DNA from: Planktothrix sp. PCC 11201 | GTDB taxonomy: Bacteria > Cyanobacteriota > Cyanobacteriia > Cyanobacteriales > Microcoleaceae | DNA: 64,000 nt | Direction: 5' to 3' | Assembly: GCF_900009135.1 (NCBI RefSeq) | Contig: NZ_LT797693.1 | Coordinates: 518,787-582,786 of the forward strand | Part shown: positions 34,293 to 42,865 of the stretch, piece by piece | How positions within the stretch are numbered: position 1 is the stretch's first letter | How the letters are laid out: each line of letters opens with the position of its first letter | The notes under the pieces: model-generated | Told to the model about the DNA's origin: nothing | Database searches by the model: none | What the model saw: the letters and a program-made list of their open reading frames with translations, nothing else | Program-made: the position numbers and the translations under genes

Positions 34293-36179
34293 TTAGGTTG
34301 AGGATTGAATTACACCGGAATGTCCGGTCATTTCTCCGACAGGTTCAAAGCGTCCTCCTAAATATTTAGCCAGAAATTCTTCGGCTACCCCATAGAAATG
34401 TAAGCGATTTTCAGGACGGGCAAATCCATGTCCTTCATCGGTATATAACACATATTCTACAGGTTTACCAGCTTGTTTCATTGCTTCAAAAATCTGCTCA
34501 CTTTCCGCTTGTTTAACCCGGGGGTCATTTGCCCCTTGACCAATCAATAAAGGTTTCTCAATGCGGTCAACAAAAAATAAGGGTGAGCGCTGTTTTAAAA
34601 ATTCCGATTCCGTGTCTAAATTCCCAACTCGATGATAGAAATTCTTGCGAATTGGTTCCCAATAGGGCGGAATACTTTGCATCAAAGTAATAATATTACT
34701 CGGCCCGACAATATCCACACCACAGGCAAAAACTTCGGGAGTAAATGTTAACCCCACTAGGGTCGCATAGCCCCCATAAGACCCGCCCATGATCGCAATT
34801 TTATCCGGTTGGGAAATGCCCTTTTCCACTAACCAATTCACCCCATCAATTAAGTCCTGGTGCATTTTTCCCGCCCATTCTCGGTTGGCGGCATTCAGAA
34901 AGGCTTTCCCATAGCCCGTTGATCCCCGGAAATTGACCTGTAAGACCGCGTAACCTCGGTTCGCTAACCATTGGGCTCGGGAGTCATAACCCCAGGTATC
35001 TCGCGCCCAGGGGCCACCATGAACTAACAGCACCGTCGGGGCGGGCAGGGCAACACCAACGGGTTTAGTTAAATAACCATGAATGGTTAACCCATCAATT
35101 GCGGTGTAAGAAATGGGTTCCATGGAGGCTAAAGATAAGCCTTCTAATTTGGGTTTATTACTGAATAAAAAGCTGTGGGTTTTGGTCGGGCGATCGTAAA
35201 CGTAAAAATAAACTGGGCCGTCATCGGTGACAAAACTAATTAACCATTTTTCATCAGATAATGTTCGACTAATCCCAAATTCCCCCGGACGAATTTGTTT
35301 AATTGCCTCGATATCTTCGGCAATAATAGGATCAATAATTTGCCATTCTTCCTTATCTTTATAAAAAGAAACAGCCTCAATATTGCGGGTGGTGGGATGG
35401 GCTAATAATCCACCAATATCATATTCAGGATCTTCAGCAATTACGGTTTCTTGACGGGTGGATAAATCCAATGCAATTAATCGTTCAGCGTTGGCATCAT
35501 GGTTTCCCACCATATACAAAATTTTGCCATCATTAGAAAATAAAGCCGCCCCGCCTTCTTCATCCGGCCCCCAATGACGCAGGGTTTCCCAAGGATGTTC
35601 GGGGGTTTCTCGATAGAGTAAATCAAACCCACCATCATCGGTGCTAGAACTCGCAGCCCGGATATTAAACTCAGCATCAGCCGTCCAACTAACAATATTC
35701 CCCGGATTTTCGGTATGAAAATCAACGGCGCCATTTTTTAAATTCACCTGATAAACGTCAAAAACCTGCGGATCTCTCAGGTTCATTCCAACTAAAATTT
35801 GATCGGGAAAATTGTGATCTAAATTAATAACTTGTGCCCGCACTCCTTGAAATGGAGTTAAGTCTCGGACAACCTGGGTTTGGACATTCACTAAATATAA
35901 ATGCCAATTTTCATCGCCATCGGAGTCCTGAACATAAATCAGTTGATCCGGGTTATATGTCCAGAAAAAAAATCGAATTCCCCGTTTCGGATCACGGGTT
36001 AAAGATTGAGTTTCTTCTTGTCCAACGGTTTTTAACCAAACCTGTAAAATATTCTTTTCATCGGGGGCAATATAGGCCAGATATTTGCCATCGGGGGACA
36101 AACTGGGGCTAGTGCGTTCCGGGTTGCCAAATAGCAGTTCCCGGGGAATCAAAGGAGGAAGTTCGGTTACAGTGGCCAT
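34293..36179 (-). CDS. S9 family (prolyl oligopeptidase-type) serine peptidase
   Basis: 628 residues. The first 370 or so form a beta-propeller with WD-like SPDGKYLAYI segments; the C-terminal 250 residues are an alpha/beta-hydrolase peptidase domain. The catalytic triad is visible: Ser in MGGSYGGYATL near residue 468, Asp in GANDPRVKQ near 545 and His in DEGHGFARPEN near 580. It cleaves short peptides, often after proline or acyl-peptides, in the cytoplasm. No signal peptide is seen. The acylaminoacyl-peptidase group is the nearest match by eye. Confidence 0.94.
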   Translation of the reverse strand: MATVTELPPLIPRELLFGNPERTSPSLSPDGKYLAYIAPDEKNILQVWLKTVGQEETQSLTRDPKRGIRFFFWTYNPDQLIYVQDSDGDENWHLYLVNVQTQVVRDLTPFQGVRAQVINLDHNFPDQILVGMNLRDPQVFDVYQVNLKNGAVDFHTENPGNIVSWTADAEFNIRAASSSTDDGGFDLLYRETPEHPWETLRHWGPDEEGGAALFSNDGKILYMVGNHDANAERLIALDLSTRQETVIAEDPEYDIGGLLAHPTTRNIEAVSFYKDKEEWQIIDPIIAEDIEAIKQIRPGEFGISRTLSDEKWLISFVTDDGPVYFYVYDRPTKTHSFLFSNKPKLEGLSLASMEPISYTAIDGLTIHGYLTKPVGVALPAPTVLLVHGGPWARDTWGYDSRAQWLANRGYAVLQVNFRGSTGYGKAFLNAANREWAGKMHQDLIDGVNWLVEKGISQPDKIAIMGGSYGGYATLVGLTFTPEVFACGVDIVGPSNIITLMQSIPPYWEPIRKNFYHRVGNLDTESEFLKQRSPLFFVDRIEKPLLIGQGANDPRVKQAESEQIFEAMKQAGKPVEYVLYTDEGHGFARPENRLHFYGVAEEFLAKYLGGRFEPVGEMTGHSGVIQSST

Positions 36180-36307
36180 ACTTTATGTATTCAAAACTTA
36201 ACTTTTTCTATTGTGACTTAATTTTTCTAGGTTGAGGGGGGACTACGCCACCTTATCTTAGGGTTAACCGTTGAGTGTTAAAGGGATCAGCAGCAGTTCA
36301 CTACTTT

Positions 36308-36805
36308 TTATTTGCATCCTTGGACAGAAAGAGTATAACTATATCCCAAGACCTTAATTCCTCCGACATTCAGATTAATTTGATAGGGTTGACTATCTGA
36401 TCGGGGAGTGCCACTAATTTGTTGGGACTGATTTTGATCCAGAGGAATATCGCCTTCAAAGACTTGATCCGCAGTATCATCTGCATATTTTAGGTACATT
36501 TTAATTTTAAATATTCCCGGGTCATTAGATAAAGATTTAATCGTTGCAACATACTCGGTAAAGGCAGCATTGTTCGGAACGATAAAATCTGTGTCCCAGT
36601 TTCCTTGATAACCCACGGGAATGCGAGGAATAGTTCCCACATTGGGAGCAGACACTTGTTTTGTAACACTTGTTCCGTCCCCTTTAACAACCGCTAAAGG
36701 AGTACAGGTTTGGGCATTGACCGATAAACTCATGGGGAGTAATACAGTTAAGATTCCCAAGAAAAATAGAGGTCGAATCATTATTTTTGTAATAGATTTG
36801 ATCAT
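36308..36805 (-). CDS. Exported hypothetical protein
   Basis: 165 residues from ATG 36805 (alternatives at 36850 and 36781). The N-terminus has a clear signal peptide, IRPLFFLGILTVLLPMSLSVNAQT with a likely cut after NAQ. The mature part is beta-rich with two cysteines, in QTCTP and VQGCK, which probably form a disulfide in the periplasm. GYQGNWDTDFIVPNNAAF is the most distinctive stretch. No family is recognised. Confidence 0.75.
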   Translation of the reverse strand: MIKSITKIMIRPLFFLGILTVLLPMSLSVNAQTCTPLAVVKGDGTSVTKQVSAPNVGTIPRIPVGYQGNWDTDFIVPNNAAFTEYVATIKSLSNDPGIFKIKMYLKYADDTADQVFEGDIPLDQNQSQQISGTPRSDSQPYQINLNVGGIKVLGYSYTLSVQGCK

Positions 36806-36972
36806 TAATTGTGATTCTATCGTTTTTTGTATCCTATTTACTAAGGGCAAAACACAGGGAAACCGTAGGATCTATCCCTCTTTTATTACCAAGGGGAATT
36901 TGAAGGAATTTATGCCCTTTTCAGCCTACAGGAAATCAGGCTTTTCCCTCAAAGTGATAAAAGAGGGTTACT

Positions 36973-37233
36973 TTGAGTCGAGCGATGGATCGTCAAAATG
37001 TCACCCGTCCAGAACAAACCTATGAAGCGGTTTTACAAAGTATTTCCCATCCTGGCTTAATTATTGCCATTGACTCGGATGTTCTCTACCAGGTGGTAGA
37101 ACAGCAAGAATTAGCCGATTTGATTCCCCAAGCTGAATTAGTATTTTTGGAATCCTATCACGGTCACGATGCGTTTTTAATGGACATGGAATCTTTGAAT
37201 CGTCTACTCTTAGTCTTTAAAGATCAAATATAA
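36973..37233 (+). pseudogene. C-terminal remnant of homoserine O-acetyltransferase (metX-like)
   Basis: An 86-residue frame matches the last part of MetX: SRAMDRQNVTRPEQTYEAVL, IAIDSDVLYQVVEQQELADLIP and SYHGHDAFLMDMESLNRL, including the catalytic Asp and His of the alpha/beta-hydrolase triad. A stop lies four codons upstream and the nucleophile domain, over 250 residues, is absent. The start is TTG. It appears to be a leftover of a deleted or relocated metX. Methionine biosynthesis presumably uses an intact gene elsewhere. Confidence 0.8.
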
Positions 37234-37372
37234 ATTTCTTCTAATTTGTTAACATGGATGAGGTTTCGGAATATCTGACTGTTTCTGGTTTTTGATGGCA
37301 AGATTATGTCTTTGATAAAACTTAAAATCAAGACCAATATCTTAGAAAATATTAATTTTTTATATAAGGGAT

Positions 37373-37873
37373 ATGAGAGATTTTTCGGTATCTATCTGTC
37401 CGGTTCCCCCTGAACAGCGTCCTGTTAATGAATATCAAGAACTCAAAGAATCTTGGTTTTTTAGCTGGGTGACACTCAACTGGCCCCAATATTTGAGAAA
37501 ATTGCTCTGGGTATGGTTGATTAGCTGGATTATTTTTTGTCCTGTCGCTGCGGTTAGTTTTACACCGAGCAAATATCCGGGTCAATTAATTCTCGGTGCC
37601 GCTTCTGGAGCAACTTTTATTTTAACCTTAGTCGTGATTCGGTTATCTTTAGGCTGGTACTATATTAGATCTCGTCTACTCAGTCCTAGGATTTTCTATG
37701 AAGAATCAGGATGGTATGACGGCCAGACCTGGCTGAAAACCCCGGAATTTTTAGTCCAAGATCAGTTAATTCTCACCCATCAAGTGCAACCAATTCTAAC
37801 TCGATTACGACAAACCTATTATGGAATAGCCGGATTGTTGCTTGGAGGAGGACTAATCTGGGTCTTATTGTAA
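37373..37873 (+). CDS. CGLD27/DUF1230 family membrane protein
   Basis: 166 residues, a family conserved in cyanobacteria, green algae, plants and diatoms. CPVPPEQRPVNEYQEL and FFSWVTLNWPQY are family marks; three membrane segments appear (VWLISWIIFCPVAAVSF, IILGAASGATFILTLVVI, GIAGLLLGGGLIWVLL). In algae the ortholog has been linked to iron-limited photosynthesis; function here is unproven. The start is an ATG just after an AT-rich leader. Confidence 0.92.
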   Translation: MRDFSVSICPVPPEQRPVNEYQELKESWFFSWVTLNWPQYLRKLLWVWLISWIIFCPVAAVSFTPSKYPGQLILGAASGATFILTLVVIRLSLGWYYIRSRLLSPRIFYEESGWYDGQTWLKTPEFLVQDQLILTHQVQPILTRLRQTYYGIAGLLLGGGLIWVLL

Positions 37874-37916
37874 ACAGTTACCGACCTGATCCCATATAAA
37901 CTCTAAATTTTAAAAT

Positions 37917-38870
37917 ATGACACGGGGAAAACGAACACAAGCCAAAGAACTGGAAGTTAGACTCCTGCGGGAAGGACTGGTTGAGTCTACCCATCGGGTG
38001 CAAGCGACTGTCTGTGACCACCGAGGACGGGTGTTATCCGTTGCCGGAAACTCCGACACCGCCACCTTTATCCGTTCTGCCTTAAAACCCTTTCAAGCCT
38101 TAGCCGTGACCACCACAGGCACACTGGAACGATATGATTTAACTGATATTGATTTAGCGATTATTTGTAGTTCCCATCAGGGAACCGTTGAACAGGCTCG
38201 ACAGGCTTTTAATATTCTCTGGCGGGCGGATGTTGAACCCGTACAACTCCAGTGTCCGATTCCTGAAGGGAAAAATAGCCCCCTACAACATGGCTGTTCG
38301 GGAAAACACGCCGGAATGTTAGCGGTTTGTCAACAATGTCATTGGCCCTTAGAAAGCTATTTACAACGGAAACATCCTTTACAACAACTGATTATTGGTA
38401 AAGTCGGAGAATTATTAGGACTACCCCCCGATGAGTTCCTCAGCGCCAGGGATGACTGCGGCGCACCCACCTATTATCTGGAATTGGGTCAAATGGGGAT
38501 ACTATATGCTCAATTGGCTTCTGGAGATAACCTAGACCGGGAACGAATTGTCCGGGCGATGACCCATCATCCTGAAATGGTGGCTGGAGAGGGACATTTT
38601 GATACGGAATTAATGCGTTTAACCGAGGGAGAACTGGTCAGTAAGTCGGGGGCGGAAGGGGTGCAATGTGTGGGACGTATTGGCGAAGGTATGGGATTAG
38701 CAATTAAAGTTATGGATGGGTCACATCGCGCTAAATACGCCACGGCGATTCATCTATTAAAACAAATGGGTTGGATTACACCGACCATCGCGGAAACCCT
38801 CTCGGAAAAATTCCTGACCCTGAGTGATTTTAAGCGTTTGGATGTGATCGGCGAATTATCGTTTTTGTAA
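37917..38870 (+). CDS. Asparaginase family protein (L-asparaginase II type)
   Basis: 317 residues of the pfam06089-type asparaginase group. CSSHQGTVEQARQAF, QHGCSGKHAGMLA and SARDDCGAPTYYLEL are typical motifs. It is predicted to hydrolyse L-asparagine to aspartate and ammonia in the cytoplasm, though biochemical evidence for this branch is thin. It begins 43 bp after the CGLD27 gene, perhaps cotranscribed. It is followed by a MITE-like repeat. Confidence 0.88.
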   Translation: MTRGKRTQAKELEVRLLREGLVESTHRVQATVCDHRGRVLSVAGNSDTATFIRSALKPFQALAVTTTGTLERYDLTDIDLAIICSSHQGTVEQARQAFNILWRADVEPVQLQCPIPEGKNSPLQHGCSGKHAGMLAVCQQCHWPLESYLQRKHPLQQLIIGKVGELLGLPPDEFLSARDDCGAPTYYLELGQMGILYAQLASGDNLDRERIVRAMTHHPEMVAGEGHFDTELMRLTEGELVSKSGAEGVQCVGRIGEGMGLAIKVMDGSHRAKYATAIHLLKQMGWITPTIAETLSEKFLTLSDFKRLDVIGELSFL

Positions 38871-38874
38871 ATCA

Positions 38875-38962
38875 GGACTTACGCATCACCGCCATCAACA
38901 GTAGGGGTAGTTCATGAATTACCCCTACATCTAGGGTTACATCCCCAAATTTGCGTAAGTCC
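38875..38962. mobile_element. MITE-like element with 11-bp terminal inverted repeats
   Basis: The element starts GGACTTACGCA (38875-38885) and ends TGCGTAAGTCC (38952-38962), perfect inverted ends 88 bp apart overall. Inside is a second palindrome, GTAGGGGTAG-TTCATGAA-TTACCCCTAC (38901-38928). It carries no coding capacity. Such non-autonomous elements with GGACTTACGCA ends are common in filamentous cyanobacteria. It begins 4 bp after the asparaginase stop. Confidence 0.8.
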
Positions 38963-39027
38963 CGATTCTTGTTACTGATTTTGACAAAAATTTAATTGGG
39001 GTTTTGAATCAAAAGCCAGAAAGTTAA

Positions 39028-39843
39028 TTAAAATTCATCGGGAAAGTCATCCGTAGGATTTCCTAATAATTTAAGAATAGTCTCAACATTATTTAACTCT
39101 CCAACAATCCGACGGACGGGTTTCGGCCAGACTTTAATTAAGGTGGGGGTGGCGGAAATTTGGTCAGCTTCGGCTAAGTCGGGATGTTTTAAAACATCAA
39201 TCACTTTTAAAGTGTAAGGATCACCAATAGAACCTTCTAAGAGTTGATGTAGGGTTTGTAAGGTTTTTTCTGTCACCAGACTATTACCGGAGACAAATAA
39301 CCGCAAAATATAGCCTTTGGTTTCATGCCGTTGGGGTTGAGGAGATAAATTGAGCTTAAAAGCTGGAGATCGAAGTTCCGATTGATTTTCGGGGGTGATG
39401 GAATCATCACTTAGATTTATTTTTTTGACCTGAACAATCAAATCATGATTTTCCCACAGTTTGGGAAACTGTTCATAGTAAGTCGCAATAATTAAAGGGT
39501 TACAAACTTCTTCGGAATTTTTTGTGGGTTGCCAAACTAAATCCCCAGTATCAAACAGGGTATTTAATAAGGTTTGGTATTGCAGAACTGGGGGATAGGC
39601 TTCTGCGGAAAACTGGATCTCTTGGGTTTGGGGGTTGACCCATTGATCATAGGTGGCGGTATAGCAAGGAATTAAAAAATGAGGCGGTTCAGGCAAACCG
39701 AGAAATTCTTGTAAATAAATACAAAGATCAGAATGCCAATGACGCTGTTTATTGGGGTCGATACAGTAGGCGACATCACCCCCGGGGGTGAACAAAGCGA
39801 TCGCTTTAAATGAATGATTGACCGTAGACTGAAATAAACTCAA
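39028..39843 (-). CDS. KaiB-domain protein with a distinct N-terminal domain
   Basis: 271 residues. About residues 178-258 match KaiB: YILRLFVSGNSLVTEKTL, LKVIDVLKHPDLAEADQIS, ATPTLIKVWPKPVRRIVGEL. KaiB is a thioredoxin-like, fold-switching clock protein that binds KaiC. The first 150 residues (KAIALFTPGGDVAYCIDP, CIYLQEFLGLPEPPHFLIP) are a separate domain that I do not recognise. It is about 2.7 times the length of KaiB and is not next to kaiA or kaiC. It may sense a signal and link it to KaiC or SasA; that is inference. It is followed by the pilT gene on the same strand. Confidence 0.82.
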   Translation of the reverse strand: MSLFQSTVNHSFKAIALFTPGGDVAYCIDPNKQRHWHSDLCIYLQEFLGLPEPPHFLIPCYTATYDQWVNPQTQEIQFSAEAYPPVLQYQTLLNTLFDTGDLVWQPTKNSEEVCNPLIIATYYEQFPKLWENHDLIVQVKKINLSDDSITPENQSELRSPAFKLNLSPQPQRHETKGYILRLFVSGNSLVTEKTLQTLHQLLEGSIGDPYTLKVIDVLKHPDLAEADQISATPTLIKVWPKPVRRIVGELNNVETILKLLGNPTDDFPDEF

Positions 39844-39890
39844 GGTATCATTCCATCTGTAAAAAATGGGTAATGGATAATAGACTAATA

Positions 39891-39932
39891 ACTGTTAACT
39901 GATGACTGTTAACTGATGACTGTTAACTGATG
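39891..39932. repeat. 14-bp tandem repeat (ACTGTTAACTGATG)3
   Basis: Three copies of ACTGTTAACTGATG between the KaiB-type gene and pilT; a relative of the AACTGAT heptamers at 28367. Confidence 0.9.
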
Positions 39933-39935
39933 TTG

Positions 39936-41192
39936 TTAGACTCGCCCGCGCAACATTTGGCTCATCTCGTTGGGGAAAGGAGAAACCTCTAAACAAATCT
40001 CCTCCGTAATTCGTCCTTCCTGATAAAGTGTGTAAAGAGATTTGTTCATAGTCGTCATCCCTTCATAGGTATCTTTGAGCATAATTTGATTGATGTCTTC
40101 AAACTTATCTTTGACGATATATTCCTTAATCACATCCGTGTTGATCAGAACATCGTGAAAAGCAGCCCGTTTACCATCGGTGGTTTTACACAACAATTGA
40201 GCAATAATAGCCACCAAAGATTCGGAAATAGACACTTTAATCGAAGGTTGTTCCTCGGCGGTAAACATATCCAAAATCCGAGTTAAGGTTTTGACCGCAC
40301 TATTGGTGTGTAAGGTTCCAGAAACTAAGTGACCCGTTTGTGCCGCTTTTAAGGCAATTTGCATCGTTTCTTTATCCCGAATTTCTCCCACGAGTAAGAC
40401 ATCTGGATCTTGGCGCAAAGCTCCTTTCAAAGCATTAAAAAACTTCAAGGTATGACGTCCGACTTCTCGGTGTTTAATCAGGGATTTTTTACTTTCGTGA
40501 ACAAATTCTACCGGGTCTTCAATAGTAATAATATTGTAGGCATAGTTGCGGTTCATGTAGTCAATCATGGCCGCTAGGGTCGTAGACTTACCTGACCCCG
40601 TTGGCCCGGTAACTAGAATTAATCCCTTATGATATTGACAGATTTTTTTAAATACCTCTGGTAACTTCAACTGTTCCAAAGTCAAAATCGACGAACCAAT
40701 TAACCGCAACACCAATGAAGGGCCATTGAGGGCGTCAAAAATGCTAATCCGAATTCGCACAAAACCTAAATCCGCCGCGCCGTCAAAGTCTAAGTTTTCC
40801 TGAAATTGCTGGATTTCCTCATCGCTTAATACCTCCATCAACCAACTCATGAAGGTGTTCAAGTCGGTGTTCGGCCACTCCAAAGGCACAATATCCCCCC
40901 GTTTCCGAAAGCGTGGCGGCTCATTTACCCCTAAGTGAACGTCGGAAGCTCCCTCCTCGTTGGCTCGTCTGACAATATCCACTAAAGTTGGGTTTCCCGG
41001 GCTTGGGCCCCTATTTCTGGGTGCGACCATCACCCTTGTGGTTGTCGCGGTAGCCTGAGCCGGTGCAGAAAGAGTGGTTGCAGTGGTCGCGCCCGGAGGT
41101 GGAGGTGCTTTAGGTGCGGGTGGACGGGGTGGAACCCCTGGAACTCCCGGAACAGGTGGACGAGGCACAGGTGGACGCTCTGATTGTGTCAT
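39936..41192 (-). CDS. pilT: PilT-family type IV pilus retraction ATPase
   Basis: 418 residues from ATG 41192; the frame runs upstream to 41297 but that part lacks family similarity. The first 60 residues are a Pro-rich linker (PPVPRPPVPGVPGVPPRPP) as in cyanobacterial PilT2-like proteins. Then comes the PilT core with Walker A VTGPTGSGKSTTLAAM near residue 197, the Asp box TIEDPVEFVHE, Walker B RQDPDVLLVGEIRD and the His box QTGHLVSGTLHTN. It retracts type IV pili, so it affects motility and DNA uptake. No pilB or pilC is adjacent. Confidence 0.92.
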   Translation of the reverse strand: MTQSERPPVPRPPVPGVPGVPPRPPAPKAPPPPGATTATTLSAPAQATATTTRVMVAPRNRGPSPGNPTLVDIVRRANEEGASDVHLGVNEPPRFRKRGDIVPLEWPNTDLNTFMSWLMEVLSDEEIQQFQENLDFDGAADLGFVRIRISIFDALNGPSLVLRLIGSSILTLEQLKLPEVFKKICQYHKGLILVTGPTGSGKSTTLAAMIDYMNRNYAYNIITIEDPVEFVHESKKSLIKHREVGRHTLKFFNALKGALRQDPDVLLVGEIRDKETMQIALKAAQTGHLVSGTLHTNSAVKTLTRILDMFTAEEQPSIKVSISESLVAIIAQLLCKTTDGKRAAFHDVLINTDVIKEYIVKDKFEDINQIMLKDTYEGMTTMNKSLYTLYQEGRITEEICLEVSPFPNEMSQMLRGRV

Positions 41193-41411
41193 ATCGCGTG
41201 ACCTTAGAATAGAAACAATTAATTCTAGCTGAAATAGTAAAATCCCATATCCCCATTTTACCCCCCAATCCTCTGTTGCAGCAAAGAATATCAACAAAAG
41301 TTTGAGAGCGAGGATGTTCAGACTCTATTCTTGTTAGTTTTACCCTGAATAATGATAAACTTCAAGCAGAATCAATGGTTGTTTATCAATAGTTTACTTG
41401 AGTTAATCAGT

Positions 41412-42821
41412 ATGAATTCAGTGGATTTAGCCTTTACTTCTGCCCTAGAACAAGCCCAATTAATTCGCACTAAAGTTATCTCCCCTTTAGAATTAGTTAA
41501 TCTTTATTTAGATCGAATTCAACGGTTAAATCCTCTGTTGGGTTGTTATTTTACCGTGATGGCAGATAGGGCTTTAGCATTGGCGAAAACCCAAACGGAA
41601 CAATTAGTCCAGATTTCAGAGATTAACGATTTACCGCCTTTTTTTGGGGTTCCCATTTCTATTAAAGATCTAAATCCCGTTGCCGGAGTCCCTTGTACCT
41701 ATGGCTCCCGGGCTTTAATGGATAGAATCGCCACCTATGATGATGGGGTGGTCAGCCGGATTCGTCAAGCCGGATTTAATATTTTAGGAAAAACGGCGAC
41801 CTCAGAAATCGGTTCCCTACCCTACACCGAACCCGATGGTTTCCCTCCCGCGCGTAACCCTTGGAATTTAGACCACACCCCCGGAGGCTCCAGTGGCGGG
41901 GCGGCGGCGGCCGTGGCAGCCGGGTTGTCCCCTGTCGCCCATGGGTCGGATGGTGGGGGGTCGGTGCGCGGCCCAGCTTTTTGTTGTGGTTTGGTGGGGA
42001 TTAAACCGACTCGGGGGCGCGTCTCCCATGCTCCGGTGGGGGACTTCCAAAGTGGGATTTCTACCGATGGCCCTTTGGCTCGTACCGTGGCCGATGCCGC
42101 GGCTTTACTTGATATTATGTCGGGATATATTTTGGGTGATCCCTATTGGATAAGCGATCCGAATCCTTCCTTTTTAGCCGCCACTCAACAACCACCCAAG
42201 GCTTTAAAAATTGCGATCGCCCCCTCTATTTTACCCGGTAGTTCCCTCTCCCCAGATTGTGAACAAGCCTTTAAAAATACTGCCCATCTCCTCGAACAAT
42301 TGGGTCATCAAATCGAACCCATTAACCTGGATTTTAGTGATATTCTGGAACCCTTTATTGCGGTTTGGAAATCGGGAGTAGCCGCGGCGGGAATTCCCCC
42401 AGAATATTTAGGCTCAGTGAATCAATGGTTAATGTCAACGGAAATTACCGCCGGACAATATTTGCAAGCGGTGTCTAAAATGCAGGTCGGGGGTCGTCAA
42501 ATTGTGGTGTCTTTAAGTCCCTTTGATGCGGTGCTTTTGCCCACCTATACGCACCCAGCAATTCGGGTGGGAGAATATGCCCAACTTTCCCCCCCAGAAA
42601 CCTTACAACGGATTACGGAATGGATTTCTCCCTGTCCCGGTTTTAATGTCAGTGGCCAACCCGCGATCGCGATTCCCACCGGATTTACCCCAGAAGGTTT
42701 ACCCCTGGGGGTGCAGTTAGTGGGAAAACCAGCCTCCGAAGCCACTTTAATCGCTTTAGCTGCCCAACTTGAAGCGGCACAACCTTTTTCCCACCACCGC
42801 CCCCCGATAGCGATCGGATAA
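41412..42821 (+). CDS. Amidase-signature family amidase
   Basis: 469 residues from ATG 41412; the 41352 start adds 20 residues of doubtful origin. The amidase-signature catalytic triad is present: Lys in VPISIKDLNPV, the cis-Ser in HGSDGGGSVRGPA and the nucleophile Ser in GGSSGGAAAAVAAG. The family cleaves amide bonds of small molecules, from indoleacetamide to GatA's glutamine. It is not GatA itself, because the usual flanks are missing and gatB lies 6 kb away. Substrate unknown. Confidence 0.9.
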   Translation: MNSVDLAFTSALEQAQLIRTKVISPLELVNLYLDRIQRLNPLLGCYFTVMADRALALAKTQTEQLVQISEINDLPPFFGVPISIKDLNPVAGVPCTYGSRALMDRIATYDDGVVSRIRQAGFNILGKTATSEIGSLPYTEPDGFPPARNPWNLDHTPGGSSGGAAAAVAAGLSPVAHGSDGGGSVRGPAFCCGLVGIKPTRGRVSHAPVGDFQSGISTDGPLARTVADAAALLDIMSGYILGDPYWISDPNPSFLAATQQPPKALKIAIAPSILPGSSLSPDCEQAFKNTAHLLEQLGHQIEPINLDFSDILEPFIAVWKSGVAAAGIPPEYLGSVNQWLMSTEITAGQYLQAVSKMQVGGRQIVVSLSPFDAVLLPTYTHPAIRVGEYAQLSPPETLQRITEWISPCPGFNVSGQPAIAIPTGFTPEGLPLGVQLVGKPASEATLIALAAQLEAAQPFSHHRPPIAIG

Positions 42822-42865
42822 TTCGATGCTAGACTTTTGGGATTGTTTAACCTCGATCTTAGATT

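Noticed and set aside
36621-37025. Frame linking the exported protein leader to the metX remnant
   Set aside because: It runs antisense through a signal peptide and shows no domain; only the metX part in another frame has similarity.
41893-42153. Extra frames inside the amidase gene
   Set aside because: They are GC-driven open frames overlapping a clearly conserved catalytic region.
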